Assembly (NCBI GenBank): GCA_964485235.1 | Contig: CAZAIO010000001.1 | Span: forward strand, 8,663-72,662 | Reading direction: 5' to 3' | Source: CAZAIO01 sp964485235 | GTDB lineage: Bacteria > Chloroflexota > Dehalococcoidia > GIF9 > UBA5629 | Length of the DNA: 64,000 nucleotides | Shown here: positions 54,443 through 63,749 of the stretch, piece by piece | How positions within the stretch are numbered: the first letter of the stretch is position 1 | How the letters are laid out: each line of letters opens with the position of its first letter | The notes under the pieces: model-generated | What the model was told of the DNA's origin: nothing | Seen by the model: the letters and a program-made list of their open reading frames with translations, nothing else | The model's database searches: none | Position numbers and translations under genes: made by a program

Positions 54443-55390
54443 TTAATCAAGAGCGATATTGGATAGACCGGCAGTCATTGTAGGCATGATCTTAAACATC
54501 TCTTCTACATCGAATGCGCCATCCTTGAAAGCAATCTTCTCCTCATCCATATAGTTAAAAATACTTACACGGCCTTCCATTACAAGGAAAATATGACCGT
54601 TCACTTTGGACGATTCCTTGCTCGATAGCCAGCATACGGCTGGACCGATAGCTTCCGGTGAACCGCCGATAAACTTCTTTTTCAATTCGTCAATAGGCAA
54701 CGTATCGGCCCCCTCTATACCACGGCTTGCAGCGAGTGTCCGCATTCTATCATCAGGAATTGAATCGGATATCTGGGTAAGCGCACGTGGTACTATTGCG
54801 TTACATGTAATTCCCGACTTCCACAGGGCCAGCGCACAGGAGTAGGTGAAACCGATCACACCTGCTTTAGCAGCACTGTAATTCGGCTGTCCGACGTTTC
54901 CTTTTATCGCTGCATATGAGCTGCCATTAATAATTCGTCCGTATTCCTGTTTACCCTCTTTGATAGCATCTCTCATATGCCGTACTGCTTCCCTGGTACA
55001 ATAGAAATGCCCGTACAGGTGTGTCTTTATGACCTGGTCCCATTCCTCATCGGTCATATTCCACAACATTCGGTCCTTGATAATACCTGCATTATTTACC
55101 AGAATATCTATCCTGCCAAAATTATCTATAGCTGTTTTTATGATATTATTTGCACTTTCCGGATTGTCCACCGAATCGTAGTTCGCAACCGCAATACCTC
55201 CGCTACTCTTTATTTCCTCAACCACTTCATCGGCTACCATTGGTGTTTTCGGATTTCCGCTGGTTGATTTGCTCCGGGCATTGATTACCACTTTTGCACC
55301 TTCTGCAGCCATCCCCATAGCAATGCCTTTGCCAATCCCTCTTCCACTCCCCGTTACGACAGCTACTTTGTCTTTTAACCTGTCAGCCAT
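54443..55390 (-). CDS. Short-chain dehydrogenase similar to peroxisomal MFE-2/HSD17B4
   Basis: 315 residues. NAD(P) motif TGSGRGIGKGIAMGMAAEG, then an insert before ADEVVEEIKSSGGIAVANYD, NNAGIIKDRMLWNMTDEEWD, Ser in NGSSYAAIKGNVGQ and PNYSAAKAGVIGFT (Tyr-x3-Lys). The ADEVV/VANYDSV and GNVGQPNYSAAK stretches are typical of (3R)-hydroxyacyl-CoA dehydrogenase of multifunctional enzyme 2, rather than FabG. A C-terminal tail of about 50 residues is extra. It lies divergently from the epimerase/5alpha-reductase genes and may serve the same lipid pathway. Confidence 0.85.
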   Translation of the reverse strand: MADRLKDKVAVVTGSGRGIGKGIAMGMAAEGAKVVINARSKSTSGNPKTPMVADEVVEEIKSSGGIAVANYDSVDNPESANNIIKTAIDNFGRIDILVNNAGIIKDRMLWNMTDEEWDQVIKTHLYGHFYCTREAVRHMRDAIKEGKQEYGRIINGSSYAAIKGNVGQPNYSAAKAGVIGFTYSCALALWKSGITCNAIVPRALTQISDSIPDDRMRTLAASRGIEGADTLPIDELKKKFIGGSPEAIGPAVCWLSSKESSKVNGHIFLVMEGRVSIFNYMDEEKIAFKDGAFDVEEMFKIMPTMTAGLSNIALD

Positions 55391-55740
55391 ATTATTTTCC
55401 TCCTGAATTATCTTTGTGAATATATTATTTACCTGTCATTACCGACAGGTTGAGTATAACGTGCAGACAGATGTTATGATAGCAGAATAATATCCCCGAC
55501 TACAATGGTAAGCGTATTATTTATTATTATCACATCGTATAGTTGCAAAGGCTCGTAAAGTTATGTAATTGTCTTGACACGATAACATATAATATAGGCT
55601 AGAAACAGACTTAAGTAATTCATGCTGGAGTCTCCGCTTTCACCGTCGTGTTGCGCTGTCGGCTTTTCATATATTATAGATAGCCTGCGACATACGTATA
55701 CACGCCATAAAAAAATATATATTAAACATCTTTACATGAA
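55391..55740. other. Divergent intergenic region
   Basis: About 350 bases without a gene between the SDR and the epimerase. It contains TTGTCTTGACACG at 55570-55582, identical to the 13-mer around the -35 box of the fatty-acid cluster promoter; TATAAT follows only eight bases later, so standard spacing is not met. ACCTGTCATTACCGACAGGT near 55431 is an inverted repeat (ACCTGTC/GACAGGT with a six-base centre) upstream of the SDR gene and may be an operator. Confidence 0.5.
55431..55450. promoter_or_regulatory. Inverted repeat upstream of the SDR gene
   Basis: ACCTGTC and GACAGGT form a perfect 7-bp inverted repeat with a six-base spacer, about 40 bases upstream of the minus-strand SDR start. 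Size and place suit a repressor (for example TetR-type) operator; no such regulator gene is next to it. Confidence 0.45.
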
Positions 55741-56724
55741 ATGAAAATTGTAGTTACCGGTGCTTCAGGGCACCTCGGCGCCAACTTAATACGGACACTT
55801 CTGGATAAAGGCGAGGATCTTACAGCCCTCACTCATATCGACCATCGCGCTCTTGATGGACTTGATATAAAAACGGCATCATGTGATATTTGTGATCCTG
55901 CGTCAATGCACGGGGTATTCGAAGGGGCGGATATTGTGTTCCACGCAGCAGGACATATCTCAATATTGATGCACGAACAACACAAATTTGAAATGATAAA
56001 CGTAACGGGCACACAAAATGTTGTCGAGGAATGTCTTCATAGTGGGGTCCGGCGTCTGGTGTATTTCAGCTCGATCCATGCATTTGAACAGGAACCGTTC
56101 GATATGCTGCTTGATGAATCACGTCCTCTGGTAAAAAAAAGCCGGAAAAGCTTACCTTATGATATGTCAAAAGCCGCTGCAGAAAGGGAAATCCGGAAAG
56201 GAATAGAAAAAGGGCTGGATGCCGTAATAATCAATCCTACGGCAATTATTGGCCCATATGATTTCCGCCCTTCTCACTGTGGCGAAGCGATCCTTTTAAT
56301 GGCCCGGGGTAAACTACCGTCGCTGGTTTCCGGTGGATTTAACTGGGTTGATGCACGGGATGTTGCTGCCGGTGCGATTAATGCAGCGCAAAAAGCCGCG
56401 TGCGGCGAAAAATACCTGCTATCAGGTCACTGGGTATCGGTACGGGATATGGCGACACTTGTCCAGGAAATAACCGGAAAACGCGCACCGCGTGTTACAT
56501 GTCCGCTGTGGCTTGCATCTGCCGGAACACCGTTTATCGCATTGTCTTCCCGGTTGACCGGTAAACGTCCGTTATATACTCCTGTATCGCTAAAAGCCTT
56601 ATATAGCAATCGTCATATCAGCCATCAAAAAGCGACAAATGATCTCGATTATCATCCCCGGCCGTTTAGAGATACGATTATCGATACACTCCGCTGGTTT
56701 AAAGAGTACGGATATCTGGATTAA
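55741..56724 (+). CDS. NAD-dependent epimerase/dehydratase, 3beta-HSD/dihydroflavonol reductase-like
   Basis: 327 residues of the extended SDR family: VTGASGHLGANLIRTLL at the N-terminus, VFHAAGH, YFSSIHAFEQ and the catalytic YDMSKAAAE (Tyr-x3-Lys), then NPTAIIGPYD and a C-terminal substrate domain. Closest in style to dihydroflavonol reductases and 3beta-hydroxysteroid dehydrogenases. The next gene, 24 bases on, is a steroid 5alpha-reductase homologue, so oxidation or reduction of a steroid- or terpenoid-like ring alcohol is plausible. The ribosome site is weak. Confidence 0.85.
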   Translation: MKIVVTGASGHLGANLIRTLLDKGEDLTALTHIDHRALDGLDIKTASCDICDPASMHGVFEGADIVFHAAGHISILMHEQHKFEMINVTGTQNVVEECLHSGVRRLVYFSSIHAFEQEPFDMLLDESRPLVKKSRKSLPYDMSKAAAEREIRKGIEKGLDAVIINPTAIIGPYDFRPSHCGEAILLMARGKLPSLVSGGFNWVDARDVAAGAINAAQKAACGEKYLLSGHWVSVRDMATLVQEITGKRAPRVTCPLWLASAGTPFIALSSRLTGKRPLYTPVSLKALYSNRHISHQKATNDLDYHPRPFRDTIIDTLRWFKEYGYLD

Positions 56725-56748
56725 AATTCAACATCCAGCGTAATTTAA

Positions 56749-57510
56749 ATGAACGAAAGAATTTTTTTTAATAGACTTATTATCGCATGGATGATTATTG
56801 CGCTTGTCATCTTTATAGTACTCATTTTTATCAACGCTCCATACGGACGGCATACCCGGAAAGGATGGGGACTTACCATCGACAGCAGAATTGCATGGAT
56901 GGTTATGGAATCAGTATCGCCACTGGGATTCGCGGTCTGCTTCTGGCTGGGAAACAATGTCAAGACAGTCACACTGGTGGTCTTTTTATGTATGTGGGAA
57001 GCACATTATATACACAGGGCTTTTATCTATCCTTTTAGTTTGAACTCGGTAGTCAAACGGATGCCCGTACTGATTATCGTATTTGCGATTATATTCAACA
57101 CAGGAAACGCCTATCTAAACGGTCGTTACCTGTTTACATTCGCGCCTCCCTATTCTAATGAATGGCTCACCGATCCCAGATTTATCTTCGGTTTCTTGCT
57201 TTTCGTCGGCGGTTTCGTTATAAACCGGAGTGCCGATAATATACTTCGTTCACTTCGTGGGCCGGGTGAACAGGATTATAAAATACCTTATGGCATGTTA
57301 TATCATTGGATCTCCAGTCCGAACTACCTGGGTGAAATATTAATATGGGTTGGTTGGGCGATCGCAACGTGGTCTTTACCGGGTGTTGCTTTTGCGCTGT
57401 GGACCATTGCAAATCTTGTACCGCGCGCCCGGGCTCACCATATGTGGTATAAAGAACATTTCAACAATTATCCTCCTGAACGCAAGGCTTTGATACCGCT
57501 GATATGGTAA
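56749..57510 (+). CDS. Steroid 5alpha-reductase (SRD5A1/2-like) membrane enzyme
   Basis: 253 residues, almost exactly the length of human SRD5A1/2 (about 255), with about six to seven membrane helices. Strong local matches to the eukaryotic enzymes run through the C-terminal half: HYIHRAFIYPF, NAYLNGRYL, WLTDPRFIFGF, LRGPGEQDYKIPYG, SPNYLGEILIWVGWA and RARAHHMWYKEHF. These include the NADPH-binding region. The family reduces a conjugated C=C next to a ketone in steroids; polyprenol and enoyl-CoA reductases are more distant. It is probably cotranscribed with the 3beta-HSD-like gene. Substrate in this organism is unknown. Confidence 0.9.
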   Translation: MNERIFFNRLIIAWMIIALVIFIVLIFINAPYGRHTRKGWGLTIDSRIAWMVMESVSPLGFAVCFWLGNNVKTVTLVVFLCMWEAHYIHRAFIYPFSLNSVVKRMPVLIIVFAIIFNTGNAYLNGRYLFTFAPPYSNEWLTDPRFIFGFLLFVGGFVINRSADNILRSLRGPGEQDYKIPYGMLYHWISSPNYLGEILIWVGWAIATWSLPGVAFALWTIANLVPRARAHHMWYKEHFNNYPPERKALIPLIW

Positions 57511-57742
57511 ATATGCCCATAAATGTTGATATCACATTATTTAGAATAAATTGGTGCAAATAACACTTATTTGCTATAATCCGTTTATAACTAAGTTCAA
57601 TTTTATATCCATCATAAACGAATAAAATCGGGACATATCAGTCCGTCTGATAACATGGTTTGAATTCTCGCACAATATATATGATATATATGCTATTGTT
57701 AATCTGATCCTTGCATTATTTAATAAAACAAAGAAATAAGAC

Positions 57743-58339
57743 ATGAGTTCTTCAATTTCGGCGATTATCCTTGCTGCTGGAAAATCAACACGGATGGGCA
57801 CGCAAAAATTGTGCATGTCGCTCGGTGAACATACCATACTGGAACAAACTGTTGACAATTATCTCGATTCAAAAGTCGATGAGATCATAGTCGTCATAGG
57901 GCATGAAGCACAAAGGGTCCGGCAACTTATCGATAGAAAACCGATCACTATAGTTTATAATCATAGCTATGACAAAGGTATGAGCACGTCAATTATATCC
58001 GGGCTGCAATATGTTAAAAAGACTACGCAAAGCGTCATGATTGCGCTGGGAGACCAACCTTATATTCACAGCGGCATAATCAATCTCATTATCGACACAC
58101 ATAAAAAAAGTCCTAAAGGTATTACTGTACCGGCATATAAAGGAAATAGAGGCCATCCTGCTATTTTCAATATGTCCTATAAGGAAGAACTGCTTCACCT
58201 CGAAGGCGATACAGGAGGAAAACAGATAACAGATAGACATCCTGACGATGTCCTTGAAATAGATGTCGAGTTCGAAGAGATTATTGCGGATATCGACACT
58301 ATAGATACCTATAATCAAACAATGAATAAGTTTAAATAA
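57743..58339 (+). CDS. mocA: MocA-type molybdenum cofactor cytidylyltransferase
   Basis: 198 residues: nucleotide-binding signature ILAAGKSTRMGTQKL, then IVVIGHEA, MSTSIISGL, ALGDQPYI and GNRGHPAIF. This pattern matches MocA, which attaches CMP to the Mo cofactor used by xanthine dehydrogenase-family enzymes. It therefore likely serves the Mo hydroxylase at 2020-5742, although 52 kb away. A 232-base AT-rich gap without genes precedes it; no clear ribosome site. Confidence 0.88.
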   Translation: MSSSISAIILAAGKSTRMGTQKLCMSLGEHTILEQTVDNYLDSKVDEIIVVIGHEAQRVRQLIDRKPITIVYNHSYDKGMSTSIISGLQYVKKTTQSVMIALGDQPYIHSGIINLIIDTHKKSPKGITVPAYKGNRGHPAIFNMSYKEELLHLEGDTGGKQITDRHPDDVLEIDVEFEEIIADIDTIDTYNQTMNKFK

Positions 58340-58486
58340 TACTGCAATATATTCTCCGCTTATTAAGTAAAACAAGCGGGGACGGCAGACGATGCCGTTC
58401 GAATGCATTGCCGAACAGTACGATAAAAGACCAGTATACCGGTCTTGTTATAAATAATAGCTGTATTGAGTTGCCAAGGAAAAGTA

Positions 58487-60076
58487 ATGTACGAACTGAA
58501 CGATAGACCATGGTTCAAGCACTGGCCGGAAAGTGTACCAAGGCATATAGACTATCCTGAGATACCGTTATATGCCCTGCTTACGGAAACCGCAGAAAGA
58601 TATCCCGATGCGATAGCGTTTAACAATAAAATTGACAGCATAACTTACGCCGAGCTTGACAAAGCAACCGATAAGCTTGCCGCTGCGCTTATCGATAATG
58701 GTATAAAAAGAGGAGATACCGTCGTTCTTTTTCTGCCCAACAGTTTTGAATTCGTCATAGGTTACTACGGAATTTTGAAAGCCGGCGCGAGCGTTGTGCC
58801 TGTTAATCCCTTATATAAAGGAGAGGAACTAAAATTCCAGATCAACGATTCGGAAGCCTCTGCAATTATCGCTGATGCCGATTCTCTTTCTACTGTACAG
58901 GCAATCAGGAATAGCACAGGGTTAAAATTTGTGGTCATCTCCGGTATATCGAAGTCAGAAAAAGTTATCTCATTGCAGACAATTTTGGATGAATATGATT
59001 CTGCGCTTTTCAGCCCTGTGAAAATCGATCCGATGGAAGACATCGCCGCAATAGAATATACCGGTGGAACGACCGGTCCTCCCAAGGGCGCAATGTTGAC
59101 ACACTTTAACCTGGTAGCCAACGCGATACAAAATGCCGTATGGCTCGGTTGGAGCCACCGAGACATCATTGTAGGGCTTCTGCCTTTCTATCACAGCTGG
59201 GGCGCATGCACATGTGTCAACTCCGCCATTTATTCCGGTTCCCGTGTCATTATAATCACCAGGTTCGATGCGGAAGACCTGCTTGATACAATTCAAAGAG
59301 AGAAAGCTACCATACTTTACGGTGCCGCATCGATGTTCACCATGCTGGTAGCAAATCCCGTGCTTACACAGTATGATTTATCCAGCTTGAAATGTGTAAA
59401 AGCCGGCGCAATGCTTATTCCCGCTGAAACAAAATCTAAATGGGAGCAGATCACCGGAGTGACAATGGTTCTCGGGTATGGCCTCAGTGAGGCCAGTCCG
59501 GAGACTCATGATTCCCCGCTGGACAGGATAGTACCTGAAACAATTGGTATACCGATCATGGACACCGATGCACGCATTGTCGATGAAAAAACAGGACTGA
59601 CAGATATGCCGCTCGGCAAGACCGGAGAACTTATCATTCGTGGCCCTCAGGTAATGAAAGGATATCTTAAACGTCCCGATGAAAATATAGCGGCACTCCG
59701 TGATGGATGGTTATATACCGGCGACCTTGCTACCATGAGCGAAGATGGTTACTTCCGAATAATCGATAGAAAAAAAGAGATAATCAAATATAAAGGCTAC
59801 ACTATCGCACCGGGCGAAGTGGAGTCAGTACTCTACCAGCACAATGCAATAAAGGAATGTGCAGTTGTAGGCAGACCCGACCCTGCTTTCGGAGAAATAC
59901 CAAAAGCATTTGTTGTATTGCTTGAAGGATACGATGCCTCTGCCGAGGAAATAATCGAATTCTGCAAACAGAGAATTTCCCCCTATAAAAGGATTCGTGA
60001 AGTAGAATTCGTCGATGAAATCCCTAAAAGCAAGGTCGGAAAAGTATTGAGAAGGCTTCTCAGAGATCGGCATTAG
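58487..60076 (+). CDS. Acyl-CoA ligase (long-chain fatty acid/aromatic acid-CoA ligase type)
   Basis: 529 residues of the AMP-forming family. P-loop YTGGTTGPPKGAMLTH, then YGLSEASPE, ELIIRGPQVMKGYL, the hinge YTGDLATMSEDGYFRIIDRK and the C-terminal lysine region PKSKVGKVLRR. It activates a carboxylic acid to acyl-CoA with ATP. AAGGA seven bases upstream selects ATG 58487 over TTG 58466. Its place after the steroid-like reductases and mocA suggests it primes an acid for the same pathway; chain type cannot be told. Confidence 0.92.
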   Translation: MYELNDRPWFKHWPESVPRHIDYPEIPLYALLTETAERYPDAIAFNNKIDSITYAELDKATDKLAAALIDNGIKRGDTVVLFLPNSFEFVIGYYGILKAGASVVPVNPLYKGEELKFQINDSEASAIIADADSLSTVQAIRNSTGLKFVVISGISKSEKVISLQTILDEYDSALFSPVKIDPMEDIAAIEYTGGTTGPPKGAMLTHFNLVANAIQNAVWLGWSHRDIIVGLLPFYHSWGACTCVNSAIYSGSRVIIITRFDAEDLLDTIQREKATILYGAASMFTMLVANPVLTQYDLSSLKCVKAGAMLIPAETKSKWEQITGVTMVLGYGLSEASPETHDSPLDRIVPETIGIPIMDTDARIVDEKTGLTDMPLGKTGELIIRGPQVMKGYLKRPDENIAALRDGWLYTGDLATMSEDGYFRIIDRKKEIIKYKGYTIAPGEVESVLYQHNAIKECAVVGRPDPAFGEIPKAFVVLLEGYDASAEEIIEFCKQRISPYKRIREVEFVDEIPKSKVGKVLRRLLRDRH

Positions 60077-60462
60077 ATACTTTTAAGCCTGATCTTTTCA
60101 ATTACACTTACAGTAGCGTTTCGATTTGTCCCTGCTTTTCTTTACATTCACTGTGTCCTTTCCGACAACATTGACCTGAAATCTCACCGTCGATGCAGAT
60201 ATTTCCTGTCTCAGTCTCACAGCCTGGCCCAGCATTCCTCTATCGTTATCACAAACAATATCGACAACTATGCCTGATAAACAATATATTCCTGCTTTTC
60301 GTTTTAAAAGATGACAGGATAAACGAGACTGTAATTATTAATACTGAAATTTATAGCTATTCTGGTTCGCTCTCCGCATATGGAGAGCGACATCTATATA
60401 AGCGATGACCGGTATATATATTTTGTATCGATATACAAATCAATCGGTTCGGAGGTAAAGAG
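60077..60462. other. Intergenic region with a 9-bp hairpin
   Basis: About 385 bases with no supported gene. TCGCTCTCC at 60367-60375 and GGAGAGCGA at 60382-60390 form a perfect stem with a six-base loop, but no U-run on the plus strand. A GGAGG site ends the region, six bases before the next start. Confidence 0.5.
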
Positions 60463-61848
60463 ATGAAAAAGTACATAATGCTGATTGTGATAGCCCTGTT
60501 ATCTATTATGTTAACTACCACAGGCTGTCAGTATCTACCGGGAGACTTTACTAGACTGGTGAGGACAAATGATCCGCCGGTAGCATATATCGATTCCATT
60601 TCACCTACACAGGCCACTTCCGGTAAGACAATAACTTTCATTGGTCACGGAACAGATACAAATGGAAACGTCGTCGCTTACAGATGGCAATCAGATATTG
60701 ACGGCGAGTTAAGCGTCAAAGATACCTTCCAAACATCGACGCTTTCCAGCGGACACCATACTATACAGTTCAAGGTACAGGACAATAATGGTGAATGGTC
60801 TGAAGAAATTAGTGGTACCCTCATAATACAGGATGATTCATCATCACTGCCGGTTATCAGTTTTTTCACGGCAAATCCGACTAATATATTCAAAGGCAAT
60901 TCCTCGAAGATCAGTTGGGAAGTATTAAATGCTTCCACAGTCACAATTCAACCGGAAATCAGTGAAGTATCGCTCACAGGCGATAAAACAATATCGCCGG
61001 TCAATACTACAACATATACACTTGTTGCAAGTAATGAAAAGGGAAGCGTTAATACCTCAATAAAAATCACCGTCGCCTCCACATACACAGGGTTTCCGAC
61101 CATCAACTCTTTTGTCGCCAGCCCTGCAATTATCGCTTCGGGTGGTATTTCAACTTTAAGCTGGAATGTATCCGATGCGACAAAAGTATCAATAAGCCCG
61201 GGAATAGGTACTGTCTCTTCATCAGGAAGCAAAGCTATAGCTCCTGTAAATACAACGAATTACACCATTACAGCATACAACTCGACCGGACAGGTCAGCT
61301 ATAACATAAGCGTAGTTGTGATGTCGTTACCATTGTCCGAATACACTGTAATCATCGAGCCGGTAACTAATGAAAGTGGTTATATACAGAGCAATGGAGA
61401 TGCATGGCCGACACTGATATATGTAGGAGATACGAATGACAACCTCGCGATACAGTCTTTCCTGAGTTTCAACATATCCAGTATTCCCTCTGGAGCGATA
61501 GTCCGGAATGTGATAGTGGACTTCTCGGATTACAGCTCTGTCGAGGGTACTCCATTCAGCGACCTGGGATGTGTAAGAGCATTCGTTCATAATTACGGTA
61601 CGCTGGACAGTGGGGATTACTTTGTCGGCACCCAGCAGGAGCAGCTTTTTCAATACTGCTCTACAGGTGAAATGAGTTCATATACCAGTAGCAAGGTGAA
61701 AAGCGCCCTTCAAAGCAAAATAGGGACATCACGATTTCAGATACGCTTGCAATTTTCCGAACGTGAGACCGACGGTGAAAATGATGACGACCTGATACAC
61801 TGGTCGCCTCAAAACATGAAGCTTATCGTCACCTATACGACAGCATAA
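60463..61848 (+). CDS. Multidomain lipoprotein: PKD-like, two Ig-like domains, DNRLRE-like C-terminus
   Basis: 461 residues. Lipoprotein signal ending MLTTTGC. A PKD-type domain follows (about 37-125; AYIDSISPTQATSGKTITF), then two Ig-like repeats (ANPTNIFKGNSSKISWEV; ASPAIIASGGISTLSWNV), and a C-terminal beta domain (about 295-461; IQSFLSFNISSIPSGAIV ... RLQFSERETDG) like the DNRLRE/carbohydrate-surface type. A surface protein of unknown binding target. Its first 290 residues are paralogous to the next gene. Confidence 0.85.
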   Translation: MKKYIMLIVIALLSIMLTTTGCQYLPGDFTRLVRTNDPPVAYIDSISPTQATSGKTITFIGHGTDTNGNVVAYRWQSDIDGELSVKDTFQTSTLSSGHHTIQFKVQDNNGEWSEEISGTLIIQDDSSSLPVISFFTANPTNIFKGNSSKISWEVLNASTVTIQPEISEVSLTGDKTISPVNTTTYTLVASNEKGSVNTSIKITVASTYTGFPTINSFVASPAIIASGGISTLSWNVSDATKVSISPGIGTVSSSGSKAIAPVNTTNYTITAYNSTGQVSYNISVVVMSLPLSEYTVIIEPVTNESGYIQSNGDAWPTLIYVGDTNDNLAIQSFLSFNISSIPSGAIVRNVIVDFSDYSSVEGTPFSDLGCVRAFVHNYGTLDSGDYFVGTQQEQLFQYCSTGEMSSYTSSKVKSALQSKIGTSRFQIRLQFSERETDGENDDDLIHWSPQNMKLIVTYTTA

Positions 61849-62017
61849 TAAAAAACAGTTGCCAGGTTCCGATGAGAAATACGGATCACTCCTGATAACC
61901 ATATAATTAGCGTAAAAATAGTGTAAATAAACGGGCTTATAAACTGTATCAAACTGTTTTCCGTTCATTTTAATAGCAACATAAATAAAAACATTATGTG
62001 AACGGTCCGGAAAAATA

Positions 62018-63718
62018 ATGATGAAAAAATACATGATGCAGATGACAATAATGATGTTGTCTATCATGCTGACAACCAGCGGCTGCCAGTATCTACCGGA
62101 TGAGTTCAATAATATGGTTAAAGCGAATCAGCCGCCCGTAGCTTATATCGATTCAATTTCGCCCACGGAAGCCATGTCCGGAGAAACAATAACATTTACC
62201 GGTCACGGAACAGGTACATATGGCAATATTATTGCGTATAGTTGGCGGTCAAATATTGATGGTGAGCTAAGCGACAAAGATAGTTTTCAAGCCTCAACTC
62301 TATCAGACGGAAAACATACAATCGATTTCAGAGTACAGGACGATAACGGGGAATGGTCTGAGGAGATGAGCTGTACCCTGATAATCAAGGACAACTCATC
62401 TTTCCTGCCGGTTATAAATTATTTCACGGCAAACCCAACAAATATAGCACGGGGTAACTCGTCGGAAATCAGCTGGGAAGTATCAAATGCCTCTTCCGTT
62501 GAAATCCAACCCGATATCGGTGAGGTCGCCCTCAACGGTATAAAAACAGTGTCACCAGCCGGTACGACCACGTATACCCTTATTGCTGTTAATGAGAAAG
62601 GAAGCGTTAATACTTCAATTAAAATCACCGAATCGTCGAAAAACGCAGAGCTTCCGACCATTAATTCGTTTTACGCAAGTCCCGCAATAATAAGACCGGG
62701 AAGCTCTTCGGTCCTTAGCTGGAATATATCAAACGCAACGGGGGTGTCTATCAATCCTGATATAGGGACTGTCGATCTCACCGGTAGTATAACGGTCACA
62801 CCAACGGACACGACAGACTATACACTCGTCGCATGTAATAAGACAGGGCAAGTTAACTACAATATCAATGTTATACTGCAATCTTTGGAAAACGGCTCTT
62901 TATTAAGCGAATTGAATCCGGAAGATACACTTACTTTCAATGAGACCACTATCGATGACGATGATAATCAGGAACAATCACAGACAAATCCAACTACCGA
63001 TGTGACACCGCCGGTTATTAAAAAATTAAACGTAACCGCCTTGAATACAAGCGCTATCATAGAATGGACAACCGACGAACCAACTGACGGACAGGTCTCA
63101 TACGGCAATACAATGGTACCCGTTAACAGTCAAAAATCAACTAAAAACGACGCACTCCAGCACAGGGTTACTTTGAACGGACTAAAATCCAGGACAACAT
63201 ACTACTTCCAGGTTAAAGCCGTGGATGCATCGGGAAATGAAACACTCTCAGACTGGAACAGTTTCACCACTCTTGCTTCTGTAACTACCGGTGTAGAGGT
63301 CGGCAATTTTGCGCCTGACTTTACACTCGATACAATCGCCGGCGATATTATCACGTTAAGTGCGCTGCGGGGTAAACTGGTAATGGTCACTTTCTGGACA
63401 ACCTCGTGTGGTGCCTGTGTCGCAGAAATGCCCGATATTCAGGAAGTATATGATACATGGTCGGGCGAAAAAGACCTTGAAATACTCGCCGTGAACTCTA
63501 AACAGCCTGTTGTTTATGTCCAGCGCTTTCTGGATGAAAGAGAATGGTGCACTATGCCTGTACTATTGGATACTGCAGGCACGGTAGCTCAAGAATACCA
63601 CATTACCACAATACCCAGGACATTCTTTATCGATAGCACCGGTATAATAAGGAAAGTACAGCACGGTCGTTTCCAGGATAAAGATGAAATAATTGCTATT
63701 CTCGATAAACTCAATTAA
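62018..63718 (+). CDS. Multidomain lipoprotein: PKD-like, two Ig-like, FN3-like and TlpA/redoxin domains
   Basis: 566 residues. Lipobox LTTSGC, PKD-type domain, two Ig-like repeats (paralogous with the preceding gene), an acidic linker (about 305-325), an FN3-like module (SAIIEWTTDEPTDGQVSYG; YYFQVKAVDASGNE) and a C-terminal TlpA/ResA-type thioredoxin fold from about residue 425 with WTTSCGACVAEMP (CGAC active site, about residues 464-467) and TTIPRTFFIDSTG. The redoxin part should face outside, acting on extracytoplasmic thiols. Its FN3 module matches that of the protein at 12045-12737. ATG 62018 is followed by a second ATG; ribosome site weak. Confidence 0.88.
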   Translation: MMKKYMMQMTIMMLSIMLTTSGCQYLPDEFNNMVKANQPPVAYIDSISPTEAMSGETITFTGHGTGTYGNIIAYSWRSNIDGELSDKDSFQASTLSDGKHTIDFRVQDDNGEWSEEMSCTLIIKDNSSFLPVINYFTANPTNIARGNSSEISWEVSNASSVEIQPDIGEVALNGIKTVSPAGTTTYTLIAVNEKGSVNTSIKITESSKNAELPTINSFYASPAIIRPGSSSVLSWNISNATGVSINPDIGTVDLTGSITVTPTDTTDYTLVACNKTGQVNYNINVILQSLENGSLLSELNPEDTLTFNETTIDDDDNQEQSQTNPTTDVTPPVIKKLNVTALNTSAIIEWTTDEPTDGQVSYGNTMVPVNSQKSTKNDALQHRVTLNGLKSRTTYYFQVKAVDASGNETLSDWNSFTTLASVTTGVEVGNFAPDFTLDTIAGDIITLSALRGKLVMVTFWTTSCGACVAEMPDIQEVYDTWSGEKDLEILAVNSKQPVVYVQRFLDEREWCTMPVLLDTAGTVAQEYHITTIPRTFFIDSTGIIRKVQHGRFQDKDEIIAILDKLN

Positions 63719-63749
63719 TTTAAAGTGCAATAAACATAAAATACGATGT

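Noticed and set aside
60193..60408. A 71-codon frame before the first PKD lipoprotein
   Set aside because: No ribosome site, it spans the hairpin at 60367-60390, and the composition is not protein-like.
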